From contig NZ_PIPK01000009.1 of assembly GCF_003987335.1 (NCBI RefSeq), positions 60,732 to 124,731 of the forward strand: 64,000 bases of DNA, written 5' to 3'. This stretch comes from Aliidiomarina maris. GTDB lineage: Bacteria; Pseudomonadota; Gammaproteobacteria; Enterobacterales; Alteromonadaceae. The notes under the pieces were generated by a model. It was given only the letters and a program-made list of their open reading frames with translations. It was not told the DNA's origin and made no database searches. This document shows, one piece after another, positions 17,789 to 28,085 of this stretch. The translations under genes were made by a program, and so were the position numbers. How positions within the stretch are numbered: position 1 is the stretch's first letter; every line of letters begins with the position of its first letter.

Positions 17789-18829
17789 ATGTACCTGCGT
17801 CGTAGCAACCCGCAGCAATGGGTAAGACCGCGTGAACACGAAACTAAAATCGGCCAAGCCATTGCCTGCTTACGCGAAGGCGATAACTTGGCTGAGCTTT
17901 TAGCTTCCCACCAAGCGGAAGGCTGTCGGGTCGCGTTGGTTGGCGTGCCTGAATCGATTGGCCCACAAGGCAATTGTGGCAAGGGTGGCGCGGAACTTGG
18001 TTGGCAGGCGTTTCTAAACGCTTTTATGAATTTACAAGCCACCCCAGCAATGCCAACCCATGAATTACTGTTGGTGGGCGAGGTGGATTGCGCTGACTTA
18101 CAGCAGCAAGCCGATGATTTGCCACCAGCTACCGCCAACAATCAAACTTTAGCGCAATTAAGAGCGTTATGTGCGGAACTCGACCAGCGCGTGTTGCAGG
18201 TCGTGAGCGCGCTGTTTCAAGCGGATTACGAAGTGATTTTAATTGGCGGCGGGCATAACAACGCGTATCCGTTGCTAAAAGCAGGCTTTGAAACCACTGG
18301 GCAAGCCTTTGCCAGTGTCAACCTTGACCCCCACGCGGACTTTCGCCCTTTAGAAGGCCGTCATAGCGGCAATGGCTTTAGCTACGCTTATATGGAAGGT
18401 GCGCTAGCGCATTACCATGTGGTGTCGTTACATGAGGGCAAAAACTCAGCCCAGAGTTTACGCAAGCTTGCTGAAGCTGGGTTTAGCTACCATAGCATGC
18501 ATCGCTTATACGATATGCAATTTACCACGGCCATTGATGAAGTCAGCGAGCTGGTTGCTGGTTGGCAAGCACCCCTTGGGCTCGAGCTCGACGTCGATGC
18601 CATTATGCAAGCCCCTGCCAGCGCACTTAATTATACCGGGGTGAGTTTTCCTCAAGCGTATCGGTTCGTCAGCCAATTGGCCGCTTCGTCTTATACGCGT
18701 TATCTGCATCTAGCCGAAGCTGCACCTGCACGCCATCCTGCGGGCGTTGAGGCCGGGTATATCGCCAGCGGCCAGCTGTTGAGTGAATTAACCCTGGCTT
18801 ACTTGTTCGGCCGCGAGCAACGCCCCTGA
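17789..18829 (+). CDS. hutG: Formimidoylglutamase, arginase family
   Basis: Expected to hydrolyse N-formimidoyl-L-glutamate to glutamate and formamide, the last step of histidine degradation. The 346-residue protein has the ureohydrolase metal motifs in the order expected: GGGHNNAYP (variant of GGDHS), NLDPHADFRP (variant of DAHxD) and LELDVDAI (variant of SxDxD). The variants differ from arginase and agmatinase, and the neighbouring hut genes point to HutG. Its last 31 bases overlap the 3' end of hutI on the other strand, so the two converge. Substrate assignment is by context; the family alone would allow a different ureohydrolase reaction. Confidence 0.82.
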   Translation: MYLRRSNPQQWVRPREHETKIGQAIACLREGDNLAELLASHQAEGCRVALVGVPESIGPQGNCGKGGAELGWQAFLNAFMNLQATPAMPTHELLLVGEVDCADLQQQADDLPPATANNQTLAQLRALCAELDQRVLQVVSALFQADYEVILIGGGHNNAYPLLKAGFETTGQAFASVNLDPHADFRPLEGRHSGNGFSYAYMEGALAHYHVVSLHEGKNSAQSLRKLAEAGFSYHSMHRLYDMQFTTAIDEVSELVAGWQAPLGLELDVDAIMQAPASALNYTGVSFPQAYRFVSQLAASSYTRYLHLAEAAPARHPAGVEAGYIASGQLLSELTLAYLFGREQRP

Positions 18830-20016
18830 TACCAACGCGCTATCAGTGGATTAACACCAAACTGATAGCATAATTCAGCCGGGTCTTTCACTTGCCATAA
18901 GGCTAAGTTTGCATCCATACCAACCTGCAATTGACCACTTTGCTGACTGCCTAGGGCTTGCGCAGCATGGCAGGTCATGCCCGCGATGGCCTCTTCCGGG
19001 GTTAAGCGAAATAACGTACATGCCATGTGTAGCATCAGCTGCGCATGATGAATCGGCGATGAACCCGGGTTCGCGTCGGTCGCGACCGCAATGGGCACCC
19101 CAGCATTGCGCAGTGCTTCAATCGGTGGGTATTTAGTTTCACGCAAAAAGTAAAACGCGCCGGGCAATAGCACTGCGACGGTGCCAGCTTCGGCCATCGC
19201 CTGAATGCCTTGTGCTGATAAGTATTCCAGATGATCTGCTGACAAACCCTGATATTTAGCCACAAGCGCAGCGCCGTCTTGATCGCTTAACTGCTCGGCA
19301 TGCAACTTAACCGGCAAACCAAATGCTTGGGCGCGGGCAAATACACGCTCGGTTTGCGCCCGCGAAAAGCCGATCCGCTCACAAAATACATCCACCGCAT
19401 CCACCAAGCCCTGCTCAACGGCTTGTGGCAAGATGATGTCGCAAATATAGTCGATATAGCCATCGGCGTTGCCACTATATTCAGGGGGGAGCGCATGGGC
19501 GGCTAGGAAGGTGGTATGCACCCGAATATCGCGGTTAGCGCCCAAGCGGCGCGCGACGCGAAGCTGTTTCAACTCAGTGTCAAGGTCCAAGCCATAGCCC
19601 GATTTAATCTCAATTTCGGTCACACCCTGGGCAATCAATGCATCTATACGCGGCAATGCGAGGTCATACAATGTGTCTTCACTGGCTGCACGAGTGGCCT
19701 TCACCGTGGATAAAATACCGCCACCGGCATTTGAGATCTCTTCATAGCTGGCGCCATGCAAGCGCATAGAAAATTCGCTAGCGCGTGAGCCTGCCCATAC
19801 CAAGTGGGTGTGACAGTCGATTAAACCAGGCGTCAATAAGTGGCCTTCGGCATCAAGGGCTGGAAGCGATTGGTACTGCGCAGGTAATGTGTCGTGCGTG
19901 CCGAGCCACGCAATTTTGCCATCTTCAATCACCAGCGCTGCAGATGCGCGCAGGTCAAATGTCGCACCCTGGTGCATGGGCAATAGTTGGGCATTGTAAA
20001 TCACACTCGCAGACAT
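18799..20016 (-). CDS. hutI: Imidazolonepropionase
   Basis: Amidohydrolase that opens 4-imidazolone-5-propionate to N-formimidoyl-L-glutamate, step three of histidine degradation. The 405-residue protein carries the metal pair His69 and His71 in DCHTHLVWAG. Further family blocks are EIKSGYGLDLDTE, HTTFLAAHALPPE, LHAEQLSDQ and ATDANPGSSP. The ATG at 20016 is chosen because GGAGAG lies six bases before it and the sequence begins as other HutI proteins do; the open frame extends upstream through the hut operator without conservation. It is transcribed divergently from hutC, with the HutC palindrome between them. Confidence 0.95.
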   Translation of the reverse strand: MSASVIYNAQLLPMHQGATFDLRASAALVIEDGKIAWLGTHDTLPAQYQSLPALDAEGHLLTPGLIDCHTHLVWAGSRASEFSMRLHGASYEEISNAGGGILSTVKATRAASEDTLYDLALPRIDALIAQGVTEIEIKSGYGLDLDTELKQLRVARRLGANRDIRVHTTFLAAHALPPEYSGNADGYIDYICDIILPQAVEQGLVDAVDVFCERIGFSRAQTERVFARAQAFGLPVKLHAEQLSDQDGAALVAKYQGLSADHLEYLSAQGIQAMAEAGTVAVLLPGAFYFLRETKYPPIEALRNAGVPIAVATDANPGSSPIHHAQLMLHMACTLFRLTPEEAIAGMTCHAAQALGSQQSGQLQVGMDANLALWQVKDPAELCYQFGVNPLIARWYQGRCSRPNK

Positions 20017-20060
20017 GAAAGCTCTCCAAAACTGTTTTAAGCCAGACCTCGACCATGCTA

Positions 20061-20072
20061 TTGTATATACAA
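20061..20072. promoter_or_regulatory. HutC operator in the hutI-hutC divergent region
   Basis: Perfect 12-bp palindrome TTGTATATACAA located 45 bp upstream of hutI and 54 bp upstream of hutC. It matches the core of HutC operators known from Pseudomonas and enteric bacteria. One site placed here can repress hutI in one direction and hutCUH in the other, relieved by urocanate. I saw no second copy before rraA-hutG. Confidence 0.85.
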
Positions 20073-20125
20073 CATGTAAGCAAGGGCGCAAGCAATTGTG
20101 TGTAGCCCTCTGGGGACAAGTCATT

Positions 20126-20851
20126 ATGAAGTATGACCATATAAAACAAGCGTTGTATCGCAAAATCGAGTCCGGCGAATGGCCTGAGCACCATCCGGTG
20201 AGCTCTGAAAATCAACTCGCGAAAGACTTTAATGTCAGCCGCATGACCGCACGGCGTGCATTACAAGAGCTGGCAGACGAAGGCTTAGTGGTGCGTAACC
20301 GCGGCGCAGGCACCTTTGTGGCGCCATTGAAGTCGCAGTCGGCGCTCCTTACGATTCGTAATATTGCCGATGAAATTCGTCTGCGTAAGCATCGCCATCA
20401 CGCGGTGGTGCAACTGCTCGAAGAAGTTGAAGCCGAGCCAAGTATTGCGACTTCGCTAGAGCTGCCCCAAGGCACCAGAGTATGGCATTCGGTGATTACC
20501 CACTTTGAAAATGGTCACGCCGTGCAGGTCGAGGACCGCTATGTGAACCCGCAATTAGTGCCCGACTATTTAGATCAAGACTTCACCCAAGCCACGCCAC
20601 ACGAATACCTATGTGAAATGACACCGTTAACCCAGGCTAGCCACATGATAGAAGCCGTGTTGCCAACCCGTCAGCAACAGATTTGGTTAAGCATGTCTAT
20701 GCCAGAACCTTGTCTGCAAGTGCAGCGCCGTACCTGGAGCCGTGACGGAGTGGTCAGCCACGCCGTGCTCACCCATCCAGGTAGTCGCTTCCGCCTTGGC
20801 GGGCACATGACTTTTACCCGCAGAACACCGCGCTCAAAGCCGCAGGAGTAA
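20126..20851 (+). CDS. hutC: Histidine utilization repressor HutC, GntR family
   Basis: Transcriptional repressor of the hut genes, induced by urocanate. The 241-residue product from this ATG has an N-terminal winged helix (about 1-70, with [19 protein letters not shown] and GAGTFVAP) and a C-terminal UTRA effector domain. The ATG at 20126, preceded by TGGGGACAAG, begins [11 protein letters not shown] in the way GntR proteins usually do; an upstream in-frame ATG would start inside the hutI ribosome binding region and read through the operator. The stop is two bases before hutU, so hutC leads the hutCUH operon and likely autoregulates. Confidence 0.93.
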   Translation: MKYDHIKQALYRKIESGEWPEHHPVSSENQLAKDFNVSRMTARRALQELADEGLVVRNRGAGTFVAPLKSQSALLTIRNIADEIRLRKHRHHAVVQLLEEVEAEPSIATSLELPQGTRVWHSVITHFENGHAVQVEDRYVNPQLVPDYLDQDFTQATPHEYLCEMTPLTQASHMIEAVLPTRQQQIWLSMSMPEPCLQVQRRTWSRDGVVSHAVLTHPGSRFRLGGHMTFTRRTPRSKPQE

Positions 20852-20853
20852 TC

Positions 20854-22527
20854 ATGCAAGACCCAAGACTAGACCCAAATCGAACTATTAAAGCCCCGCG
20901 CGGCAGCGAGAAAACAGCCCTGAGCTGGCAGACTGAAGCCGCCAAGCGCATGTTAATGAATAACCTGGACCCTGAGGTTGCTGAGCATCCTCAAGGTTTG
21001 GTGGTATACGGCGGTATTGGACGCGCGGCACGTGATTGGGCGTGCTTCGATAAAATCGTTGAGGTGCTCGATCGCTTGCAAGACGACGAGTCGTTATTGG
21101 TCCAAAGCGGTAAGCCGGTGGGGGTATTCAAAACCCACAGTAACGCGCCACGCGTGTTAATTGCGAATTCTAACTTGGTGCCGCAATGGGCAAATTGGGA
21201 GCACTTCAACGAGTTAGATAAGCAAGGCTTGATGATGTACGGTCAAATGACCGCGGGTTCCTGGATTTACATTGGCTCTCAAGGCATTGTTCAAGGCACC
21301 TACGAAACCTTTGGTGCGGTTGCTAAGCAACACTTTGATGGCGACGCCGCAGGTAAGTGGATTCTAACTGGTGGCTTGGGCGGTATGGGTGGTGCGCAAC
21401 CATTAGCCGCGACCATGGCGGGCTTTTCGATGTTGGCGGTCGAAGTGGATGAAAGCCGTATCGATTTTCGTTTGCGCACGCGTTACGTGGATGTCAAAGC
21501 CACCAGCTTGGACCAAGCGCTGGAGTATATAGAAGCGGCCAAACACGATGGCAAAGCGATATCGGTAGGCTTACTTGGTAATGCCGCCGATGTGTTTGCT
21601 GAGCTGGTTGAGCGCGGCATTACGCCGGACGTAGTGACCGATCAAACCTCAGCCCACGACCCATTGAATGGTTATTTACCTCAGGGCTGGACCATGCAAC
21701 AGGCAGCTAGCGAACGCGTAAGCCACAGCAGTGAGGTAGTAAAAGCGGCAAAGCAGTCAATGGCGGTACAGGTACGCGCCATGCTAGCCATGCAAACGCG
21801 CGGCGCCGCGGTGCTGGATTACGGCAACAATATTCGCCAAATGGCGAAAGACGTAGGTGTTGATAACGCCTTTGATTTCCCTGGCTTTGTTCCCGCCTAT
21901 ATTCGTCCACTGTTTTGTCAGGGCATTGGCCCGTTCCGTTGGGTCGCGCTGTCTGGTGATCCGGAAGACATCTACAAGACCGATGCCAAAGTAAAGGAAC
22001 TGATTACTGACGATGCGCACCTGCATAACTGGCTCGATATGGCGCGCGAGCGCATTGCATTTCAAGGCTTGCCAGCGCGCATTTGCTGGATCGGACTAAA
22101 AGACAGAGCGCGGATAGCACGTGCGTTCAACCAGATGGTTAAAAATGGCGAGTTAAAAGCACCGGTTGTGATTGGACGTGATCATTTAGATTCCGGCTCT
22201 GTAGCCAGCCCTAATCGCGAAACAGAGGCCATGCTTGACGGCTCCGACGCAGTGTCTGATTGGCCGTTACTGAACGCGCTTTTGAGCACTGCAGGCGGCG
22301 CCACTTGGGTCAGCCTGCACCATGGCGGTGGTGTTGGTATGGGCTACTCGCAGCATTCCGGTGTGGTGATTGTCGCGGATGGCACCGATGAAGCCGATGC
22401 GCGCTTAGCCCGTGTGCTATGGAACGACCCTGCCACAGGCGTGATGCGTCATGCCGACGCAGGCTATGAAATTGCTAAGCGCTGTGCCCAAGAGCAACAG
22501 CTCGACTTACCTATGTTAAAAGATTAA
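20854..22527 (+). CDS. hutU: Urocanate hydratase (urocanase)
   Basis: NAD-dependent hydration of urocanate to 4-imidazolone-5-propionate, the second step of histidine degradation. The 557-residue length is typical (about 556). Characteristic features are the N-terminal [14 protein letters not shown], the dinucleotide-binding [13 protein letters not shown], the NTGFG-like stretch replaced by family sequence [19 protein letters not shown] with its conserved Cys, and [15 protein letters not shown] near the C-terminus. Second gene of the hutCUH operon, two bases after hutC and 12 before hutH. Confidence 0.98.
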   Translation: MQDPRLDPNRTIKAPRGSEKTALSWQTEAAKRMLMNNLDPEVAEHPQGLVVYGGIGRAARDWACFDKIVEVLDRLQDDESLLVQSGKPVGVFKTHSNAPRVLIANSNLVPQWANWEHFNELDKQGLMMYGQMTAGSWIYIGSQGIVQGTYETFGAVAKQHFDGDAAGKWILTGGLGGMGGAQPLAATMAGFSMLAVEVDESRIDFRLRTRYVDVKATSLDQALEYIEAAKHDGKAISVGLLGNAADVFAELVERGITPDVVTDQTSAHDPLNGYLPQGWTMQQAASERVSHSSEVVKAAKQSMAVQVRAMLAMQTRGAAVLDYGNNIRQMAKDVGVDNAFDFPGFVPAYIRPLFCQGIGPFRWVALSGDPEDIYKTDAKVKELITDDAHLHNWLDMARERIAFQGLPARICWIGLKDRARIARAFNQMVKNGELKAPVVIGRDHLDSGSVASPNRETEAMLDGSDAVSDWPLLNALLSTAGGATWVSLHHGGGVGMGYSQHSGVVIVADGTDEADARLARVLWNDPATGVMRHADAGYEIAKRCAQEQQLDLPMLKD

Positions 22528-22539
22528 GCGAGACCGGTA

Positions 22540-24066
22540 ATGAGTGGATTTGAGTTACAACCTGGCCAACTAACCTTAAGTCAATTACGTCAGTTTGACC
22601 GTGCACCGGTGCAATTAAGCCTGTCAGCATCAAGTCGGGAACGTATCGACCAAGCGGCGCAAACCGTGGCGGATGTACTCGCTGCAGGGCGTGTGGTCTA
22701 CGGTATCAATACTGGCTTCGGCTTACTGGCGAATACCCGAATTAAGCCCGAAGAATTGACTGAGCTACAACGCAAAATTGTACTGTCCCATGCGGCGGGT
22801 ATAGGTCGGTTTATGTCGGACGAGGTAGTACGTCTGATGCTGGTGCTAAAAATTAACTCATTGGCACGTGGCTTCTCAGGTGTACGCCTTGAAGTGATGG
22901 ATGCGCTTATCAGCCTACTGAACCATGAAGTGTACCCCTGTGTGCCAGAAAAAGGCTCTGTGGGTGCCAGTGGCGATTTAGCCCCGCTTGCGCACCTTGT
23001 GTTGCCACTGCTAGGTGAAGGCCAAGTACGTGTCAACGGGCAAGTCATGAGCGCTAAAGAAGGTTTACGCCATGCGGGCTTGAGCCCGATGGAGCTGGCC
23101 CCGAAAGAAGGCTTAGCGCTGTTAAATGGCACCCAAGCATCAACGGCCTTGGCGCTACATGGCCTGTTCGCGATTCAGGATGTGTTTCATGCGGCACTGT
23201 TGACCGGCAGTATGAGCGTAGAAGCCGCACTTGGTTCTCGCACACCTTTTGATGCGCGTATTCACGAAGTGCGTGGGCAGCCTGGACAAATCAAAGTCGC
23301 TGCCGCGTTGCGTGGCATTTTGCAGCCAAGTAGCGAGATCGGTGGCTCGCACGAAAATTGTGGCAAAGTTCAAGACCCCTACTCGCTGCGTTGTCAGCCT
23401 CAAGTTATGGGCGCCATTTATGACCAAATTGAGTTCAATGCCAGTGTGCTTGAGCGTGAAGCCAATGGCGTTACGGATAACCCGCTGGTGTTTGCTGAGG
23501 ACAACGACATTCTCTCGGGCGGTAACTTCCATGCGGAGCCGGTGGCATTAGCGGCAGATGCATTAGCCATTGCATGTAGCGAAATCGGTGCATTGTCTGA
23601 GCGTCGCATGGCACTACTTATCGATCAGAATTTAAGTAATTTACCGCCGTTCCTGGTGAATAATGGTGGGGTGAACTCAGGTTTTATGCTGGCGCAGGTG
23701 ACCGCGGCGGCATTGGCTTCAGAGAACAAAACCTTGGCACACCCAGCATCGGTAGATAGCTTACCGACGTCTGCCAACCAGGAAGACCATGTGTCGATGG
23801 CCACCTTCGCGGCGCGCCGCTTACAAGATATCAGCGATAACACCGCGCATATCTTGGCGGTAGAACTGCTGGCGGCAGCTCAAGGGTTGGACTTTAGACG
23901 CCCGTTGAAATCGTCGCCAACGTTGGAGCAAGTGCACGCCACCGTGCGTCGCGATGTCAGCTTTTATAGTGAAGATCGCTATTTTTCACCGGATATTGAG
24001 GCGATTGGCCGCTTAATCTTAAGTGGTGAATTAACTGGATTGTGTCCGCTGAGTAGCTACCACTAA
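22540..24066 (+). CDS. hutH: Histidine ammonia-lyase
   Basis: Deaminates L-histidine to trans-urocanate, the entry step of the pathway. The 508-residue protein has the Ala143-Ser144-Gly145 triad within [15 protein letters not shown] that cyclises to the MIO cofactor. Other conserved parts are [34 protein letters not shown] and the C-terminal [14 protein letters not shown]. Length equals the family norm. It closes the hutCUH operon; a hairpin terminator overlaps the start of an 18-bp repeat tract just downstream. Confidence 0.98.
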   Translation: MSGFELQPGQLTLSQLRQFDRAPVQLSLSASSRERIDQAAQTVADVLAAGRVVYGINTGFGLLANTRIKPEELTELQRKIVLSHAAGIGRFMSDEVVRLMLVLKINSLARGFSGVRLEVMDALISLLNHEVYPCVPEKGSVGASGDLAPLAHLVLPLLGEGQVRVNGQVMSAKEGLRHAGLSPMELAPKEGLALLNGTQASTALALHGLFAIQDVFHAALLTGSMSVEAALGSRTPFDARIHEVRGQPGQIKVAAALRGILQPSSEIGGSHENCGKVQDPYSLRCQPQVMGAIYDQIEFNASVLEREANGVTDNPLVFAEDNDILSGGNFHAEPVALAADALAIACSEIGALSERRMALLIDQNLSNLPPFLVNNGGVNSGFMLAQVTAAALASENKTLAHPASVDSLPTSANQEDHVSMATFAARRLQDISDNTAHILAVELLAAAQGLDFRRPLKSSPTLEQVHATVRRDVSFYSEDRYFSPDIEAIGRLILSGELTGLCPLSSYH

Positions 24067-24084
24067 GCATGCAGCGCAAGAGGC

Positions 24085-24119
24085 CAGCGCCCGTCGCTTT
24101 TATGGGCGCTGTGCTTTTT
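24085..24119 (+). terminator. Terminator-like hairpin after hutH, joined to an 18-bp repeat
   Basis: Inverted repeat CAGCGCCC / GGGCGCTG with an 11-base loop, followed by TGCTTTTT, 19 bases after the hutH stop. The 3' arm and T tract of this hairpin are the sequence that is then repeated as an 18-bp unit. Confidence 0.65.
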
Positions 24120-24173
24120 ATGGGCGCTGCGCTTTTTATGGGCGCTGCGCTTTTTATGGGCGCTGCGCTTTGA
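24102..24173. repeat. Four 18-bp tandem repeats spanning the 3' end of yiiD
   Basis: Four head-to-tail copies of an 18-bp unit that begins ATGGGCGCTG and ends in a T run; the first copy has one change (GTG for GCG) and the last ends TTTGA rather than TTTTT. The last copy and part of the third encode the final residues and stop codon of yiiD on the minus strand, so copy number could change without altering the protein. Confidence 0.95.
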
Positions 24174-25059
24174 CCACATAACGGCCGTTAAAGTAGGCCA
24201 CTGGGGTGTCTTCGTCATAGACTGTGACATCGACATTGAGGTGAGCGTTTTTATGCTTGCGCAGCACCTGCATATTCCCATGTAAGTCTTCTAAATACAC
24301 CACCGCACGCGGTTCGCTGGCGAGGGGCTTGAGGTACTTAATTGAGCCTTCGGCCAATACCACCGCGCCATCCAACTCTTTTTCCTGTAACTGTAGCTGC
24401 ACCATACCCCAGCCGGTTAAGGTGGCTAACGAGTAAATGCTGCCTGCGAACATAGTGTCATGCACATTCACATTGCGGGCTAAATTCGCTCGCGTTTCTA
24501 AACTGCGACCCGTGTATTGGTATATGCGAATGCCCATCGCATCACTAATCGGAATTTGCTGCTGCCAAGTCTGCTGTAATTCGTGACACCAGCGCGGACG
24601 GTAAATAATGTGGTTACTGGCATCAATGTACTTAACCAACTGGTGCTCAGCCATCGGATTGTTGACGGTATCGGCTTCTTCTTTCAGCTCATAACCGCAC
24701 TTCAAATAAAACCCTAACGTGGTATCACGGGAATTAATAATCACCCGCGTTGCACCTTGGTCGCGCGCTTTTAGCTCAAGAAATTGAATAATTCGCACGC
24801 CATGCCCTTCGCCTTGCAGGTCAGGCTTTACCGCCATAAAACGAATTTGGGCTTCTTCAGGGCTATTAAAATGCAGGCGTCCGATGCCAATGGCTTGCTG
24901 GTCAGCGTCGACCAACATGCAGTGCTCACTGACCTGGTCGTATTCGTCTTGTTCTGAACCGCGTGGGCGTTTGAAAGGTTTGCGTAAAACCTCCCAACGC
25001 AACTGAAAATAGTCATTAAGCTGTTGTTCAGTGCTGGGTTGAATAATGGTGTATTGCAT
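24154..25059 (-). CDS. yiiD: YiiD-type protein: GNAT acetyltransferase plus hotdog thioesterase domain
   Basis: Two-domain protein of 301 residues. The N-terminal half (about 1-145) is a GNAT acetyltransferase with the acetyl-CoA loop region VKPDLQGEGHGVRIIQ and a late NSRDTTLGFYLKCGY. The C-terminal half (about 160-295) matches the YiiD_C thioesterase-like hotdog domain, with NVNVHDTMFAGSIYSLATLTGW containing the usual catalytic-helix region. Substrates are not known. In E. coli yiiD lies beside yihY and dtd; here it is divergent from that cluster with one gene between, which supports the call. AGGAAG precedes the ATG. The stop codon lies inside an 18-bp tandem repeat. Confidence 0.85.
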   Translation of the reverse strand: MQYTIIQPSTEQQLNDYFQLRWEVLRKPFKRPRGSEQDEYDQVSEHCMLVDADQQAIGIGRLHFNSPEEAQIRFMAVKPDLQGEGHGVRIIQFLELKARDQGATRVIINSRDTTLGFYLKCGYELKEEADTVNNPMAEHQLVKYIDASNHIIYRPRWCHELQQTWQQQIPISDAMGIRIYQYTGRSLETRANLARNVNVHDTMFAGSIYSLATLTGWGMVQLQLQEKELDGAVVLAEGSIKYLKPLASEPRAVVYLEDLHGNMQVLRKHKNAHLNVDVTVYDEDTPVAYFNGRYVVKAQRP

Positions 25060-25124
25060 AGCTTCCTGATTTCCAGTGAATACCGTAAACTGGTGACATT
25101 GTTTTTAGCCCGGATACCCAAATC

Positions 25125-25802
25125 GTGTTACAGGCAGCTGACTTCCAACGCGAACTACTTAGTGCCGAGGTGTTGTACTTCACCGCAGAATCTGAGGTTA
25201 GAGTAGTGGTGATGGAGAATCAAGATTATCGTTTTATGCTAATGGGCGATGCGGTGCAAAGTATTATGAACCTGCAAGACCCTGCGGCACTCGAGTTCGC
25301 GCACCAACGGCTGATGTTAGCACAGTTAGACACTTTGCCAGCCGGTGCGCGCGTGTTGGAGTTGGGCTTAGGCGGTGGCAGCGCTGTGCGCCACGCAAAC
25401 TTACGCGGTTTGGCCCTTGATTGGGTGACAGTTGAGCGCAGTAGTGAAGTGATTAACCTGTATTGGGATTACTTTGAGCCGACACCACCAACAGCGCCAT
25501 TTAAGTTGCATATTGAATTAGCTGAGAGCCAGCAATATTTGGGTCAGGCGAAAAACAGTCAATTTGAGCTGATCTTATGTGACGTCTATGATCAACTGAG
25601 CCAAACCTTAGTGGCCAACTGCTTAAACCGCTTAAGCCCCAGTGGCGAGTTGGTGATCAATTGGTTGCCGCATATGCAGCTTGAAGGCCTTGACAGTACT
25701 GAGTTTTTCGCGCAATTGGCGGCACAGCATTCACTCCAGCACACATTGCAAACCGCGAGCGGCTTTGCGAACCAGATTCATCGCTTGCGGTTTAATGCTT
25801 AG
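25125..25802 (+). CDS. Spermidine-synthase-like SAM-binding protein
   Basis: Rossmann-fold protein of about 225 residues with a clear SAM or decarboxylated-SAM binding motif VLELGLGGGSAVRHA, an acidic residue after strand 2 (VTVERSSEVI) and a later LILCDVYDQ strand, in the arrangement of polyamine synthases. The N-terminal beta domain of true SpeE is reduced and substrate-binding tyrosine motifs are not evident, so polyamine synthesis is not assured; it may be a methyltransferase. The GTG start lacks a strong ribosome binding site and an internal ATG at 25212 is an alternative. The gene precedes yihY by 26 bases and may share its transcript. Confidence 0.65.
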   Translation: MLQAADFQRELLSAEVLYFTAESEVRVVVMENQDYRFMLMGDAVQSIMNLQDPAALEFAHQRLMLAQLDTLPAGARVLELGLGGGSAVRHANLRGLALDWVTVERSSEVINLYWDYFEPTPPTAPFKLHIELAESQQYLGQAKNSQFELILCDVYDQLSQTLVANCLNRLSPSGELVINWLPHMQLEGLDSTEFFAQLAAQHSLQHTLQTASGFANQIHRLRFNA

Positions 25803-25828
25803 GCAGCTGCTAACACACAAGGACATGT

Positions 25829-26770
25829 ATGATTAATTGGCATAGACAAAAAATTCTGCTGTTTGGCGGTGGCAAGCACACCTTTAAGTTTCTTAAAGCC
25901 TTTGTGAACCGCTGCCTTGAAGACAAGGTCAGCGTGACTGCTGGGCATCTTACCTATGTCACTATGTTGTCACTGGTGCCGATGGTGGCGGTGATAGTGT
26001 CCGTGATGGCAAGTCTGCCTGCGTTCCAAGAGATTCGCGAAACCATGCAAGACCTTGTGATGGCGAACTTAGTGCCGTCTACTGGTGAGGCGCTGGAAAG
26101 CTATTTCGGCACTTTTATTGAAAATGCCCACCAGTTATCTGCTATTGGCGTAAGTTTCCTGTTTGTCGTGGCGATTATGTTGATGAGTAACATCGACAAA
26201 TCGCTAAACCGTATTTGGCGAATTACGAAAAAACGCCGCTTCGTGGTGTCACTGGCGGTGTATTGGATGATTCTAACTTTGGGCCCAGTGCTGATTGGCT
26301 TGAGTATTGGCGCGAGCTCGTATCTACTGGCGTTAACTGCAGCGGCGGATGAGTATGTGCGTGGGATTAATTCATTAATGCTGACCTTGCTGCCGCTTAT
26401 ATCCACCACGGTCGCGTTCTTGCTGATTTATGTGCTGGTGCCGAATAAAGTCGTGCGCGTACGTCACGCCTTCTGGGGGGCCTTGGCCGCAGCCGTGTTA
26501 TTTGAATTCGCGAAGAATGCATTCAGCATGTATTTACAATACTTTCCCACGTACGAACGCGTGTATGGCGCAGTGGCGACGATCCCAATCCTGATTGTGT
26601 GGATATATTTATCTTGGAATATTATTTTAATCGGCGCTGAAGTGACCGCCACGGTGGAAGAGTATCGCGGCGAAAATAAACCGGCGATGAACCGCGAAGA
26701 AGCAGAGCAACTGGCTGTCGATTTAGAGCCAGACGAGAACGACAACAAGGATAAAAAAAGGCCAGCATGA
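25829..26770 (+). CDS. yihY: YihY/BrkB family inner membrane protein
   Basis: Polytopic inner-membrane protein of 313 residues with about six hydrophobic segments (first near 35-60 after a basic N-terminus, last near 250-275) and an acidic cytoplasmic tail. Family hallmarks are [20 protein letters not shown], the central [10 protein letters not shown] and the terminal [12 protein letters not shown]. It was once annotated as RNase BN in E. coli, which proved incorrect; the function remains unclear. It overlaps dtd by four bases (ATGA), the same adjacency as in E. coli, indicating translational coupling. Confidence 0.93.
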   Translation: MINWHRQKILLFGGGKHTFKFLKAFVNRCLEDKVSVTAGHLTYVTMLSLVPMVAVIVSVMASLPAFQEIRETMQDLVMANLVPSTGEALESYFGTFIENAHQLSAIGVSFLFVVAIMLMSNIDKSLNRIWRITKKRRFVVSLAVYWMILTLGPVLIGLSIGASSYLLALTAAADEYVRGINSLMLTLLPLISTTVAFLLIYVLVPNKVVRVRHAFWGALAAAVLFEFAKNAFSMYLQYFPTYERVYGAVATIPILIVWIYLSWNIILIGAEVTATVEEYRGENKPAMNREEAEQLAVDLEPDENDNKDKKRPA

Positions 26771-27204
26771 AAGCATTAATTCAACGCGTGCGCGAAGCCA
26801 GAGTCGAAGTCGGTGGTCAAGTAGTGGGCCAAATCCAGCATGGCCTGTTGGTGTTACTCGGGGTTGAGAAAGCCGACACCCAGGCACAAGCGCACAAGTT
26901 AGCGCAACGCGTGGTCGGTTATCGGATATTTTCCGATGCCGAAGATAAGATGAATCTGGATGTGCGCGATAGTGGCGGTGAGGTGTTAGTGGTATCGCAA
27001 TTCACCCTTGCAGCGGATACGCGCAAAGGACGTCGTCCAAGCTTTTCAAGTGCCGCGTTGCCGCAGCAAGCGGATGCGTTATATCGCGAGTTCTGTGCTG
27101 CAGTAAGCGCTGAGGGTGTACGCGTTGCGACCGGTGAATTTGGCGCTGACATGCAAGTGCATTTGGTTAACGACGGTCCGGTGACTTTCAATTTAGAGAC
27201 CTGA
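26767..27204 (+). CDS. dtd: D-aminoacyl-tRNA deacylase
   Basis: Removes D-amino acids (and glycine mischarged on tRNA-Ala) from tRNA, a proofreading enzyme acting in the cytoplasm. The 145-residue length equals E. coli Dtd. The chiral-selection Gly-Pro is in NDGPVTF near the C-terminus and [17 protein letters not shown] supplies the active-site Thr region. Its ATG overlaps the yihY stop by four bases. Confidence 0.97.
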   Translation: MKALIQRVREARVEVGGQVVGQIQHGLLVLLGVEKADTQAQAHKLAQRVVGYRIFSDAEDKMNLDVRDSGGEVLVVSQFTLAADTRKGRRPSFSSAALPQQADALYREFCAAVSAEGVRVATGEFGADMQVHLVNDGPVTFNLET

Positions 27205-27262
27205 AACTTTTCTTTCAGCGTTCACGTATTTGAGCATACACCCACGTAAACAAGGCGTTTGT

Positions 27263-27988
27263 ATGCATGCTCTTATTATTGGTGCGGCTGGTGGCATCGG
27301 CCGTGCGTTACTGGACCAACAAATCGCTGCGCAAGCTCAAGGTCACATAGACCAATTGTTTGCAGTCAGCCGACAGCCTAAACCGAGTGATATACCCGCA
27401 GCCGTTGAGTGGTTCCAGGTCGACGGCACGCTGCAAGGCTATCAACAGGCTTTCCGGGATTTAGAATCGCGCGATATTAAACTTCACCATATTATTTCTA
27501 CGATTGGTTGGCTGCATCAAGGTGAATGGGGCCCAGAGCGTCGCATTGAGGCACTGAACGAAGCGCAGTTGGCGGAATACTTCGCGGTGAATGCCAGTTT
27601 GCCAATTTTGATTCTGCAAGCGCTTAAGCCTTTGTTACCTAAGAACGAGCTCGCAGTGGTCGCGCAGCTTGGCGCTAAAGTTGCGAGTATCAGCGATAAT
27701 CACTTAGGGGGTTGGTACGGTTATCGCGCCTCAAAAGCCGCTTTAAATATGTTGTTTAAAACCGCAGCGATTGAATTTAAGCGCACACACAAGCAGCTTT
27801 GCTTGGCCGTGATTCATCCGGGCACCACAGACACAGAACTATCGAAACCATTTCAACAGCGTATTGCGGACGACAGCTTGTTTACCCCCGAATTAAGTGC
27901 GCAGCGCATTCTTGCGGTGATAGCGAACTTAAGCCCTGAGCAATCCGGTGGCTTTTGGTTTTGGGATGGTAAGGCTTTGCCTTATTAA
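27263..27988 (+). CDS. Short-chain dehydrogenase/reductase
   Basis: NAD(P)-dependent oxidoreductase of the SDR superfamily, 241 residues, substrate unknown. The dinucleotide-binding motif GAAGGIG lies at the N-terminus, the NAG-type motif is replaced by STIGWLHQ, and the catalytic YxxxK appears as YGYRASK. The ATG at 27263 puts the glycine motif six residues from the start, as usual, with AAGGCG upstream; an earlier in-frame start adds eleven unrelated residues. The style resembles cell-cell C-factor-like SDRs. It follows dtd by 58 bases. Confidence 0.85.
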   Translation: MHALIIGAAGGIGRALLDQQIAAQAQGHIDQLFAVSRQPKPSDIPAAVEWFQVDGTLQGYQQAFRDLESRDIKLHHIISTIGWLHQGEWGPERRIEALNEAQLAEYFAVNASLPILILQALKPLLPKNELAVVAQLGAKVASISDNHLGGWYGYRASKAALNMLFKTAAIEFKRTHKQLCLAVIHPGTTDTELSKPFQQRIADDSLFTPELSAQRILAVIANLSPEQSGGFWFWDGKALPY

Positions 27989-28085
27989 GGCTCGTTGAAG
28001 TGGCTTGCCCCGTGGTCAAAAAAGGTTCATGCTGCACAGAGGTGAATTAAACAATACCCACTATACTGATAATTAAGAGGTATGC

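Noticed and set aside
24063..24281. Repetitive KRSAHK-encoding frame on the minus strand
   Set aside because: It is the 18-bp tandem repeat read in a frame different from yiiD; no start signal.
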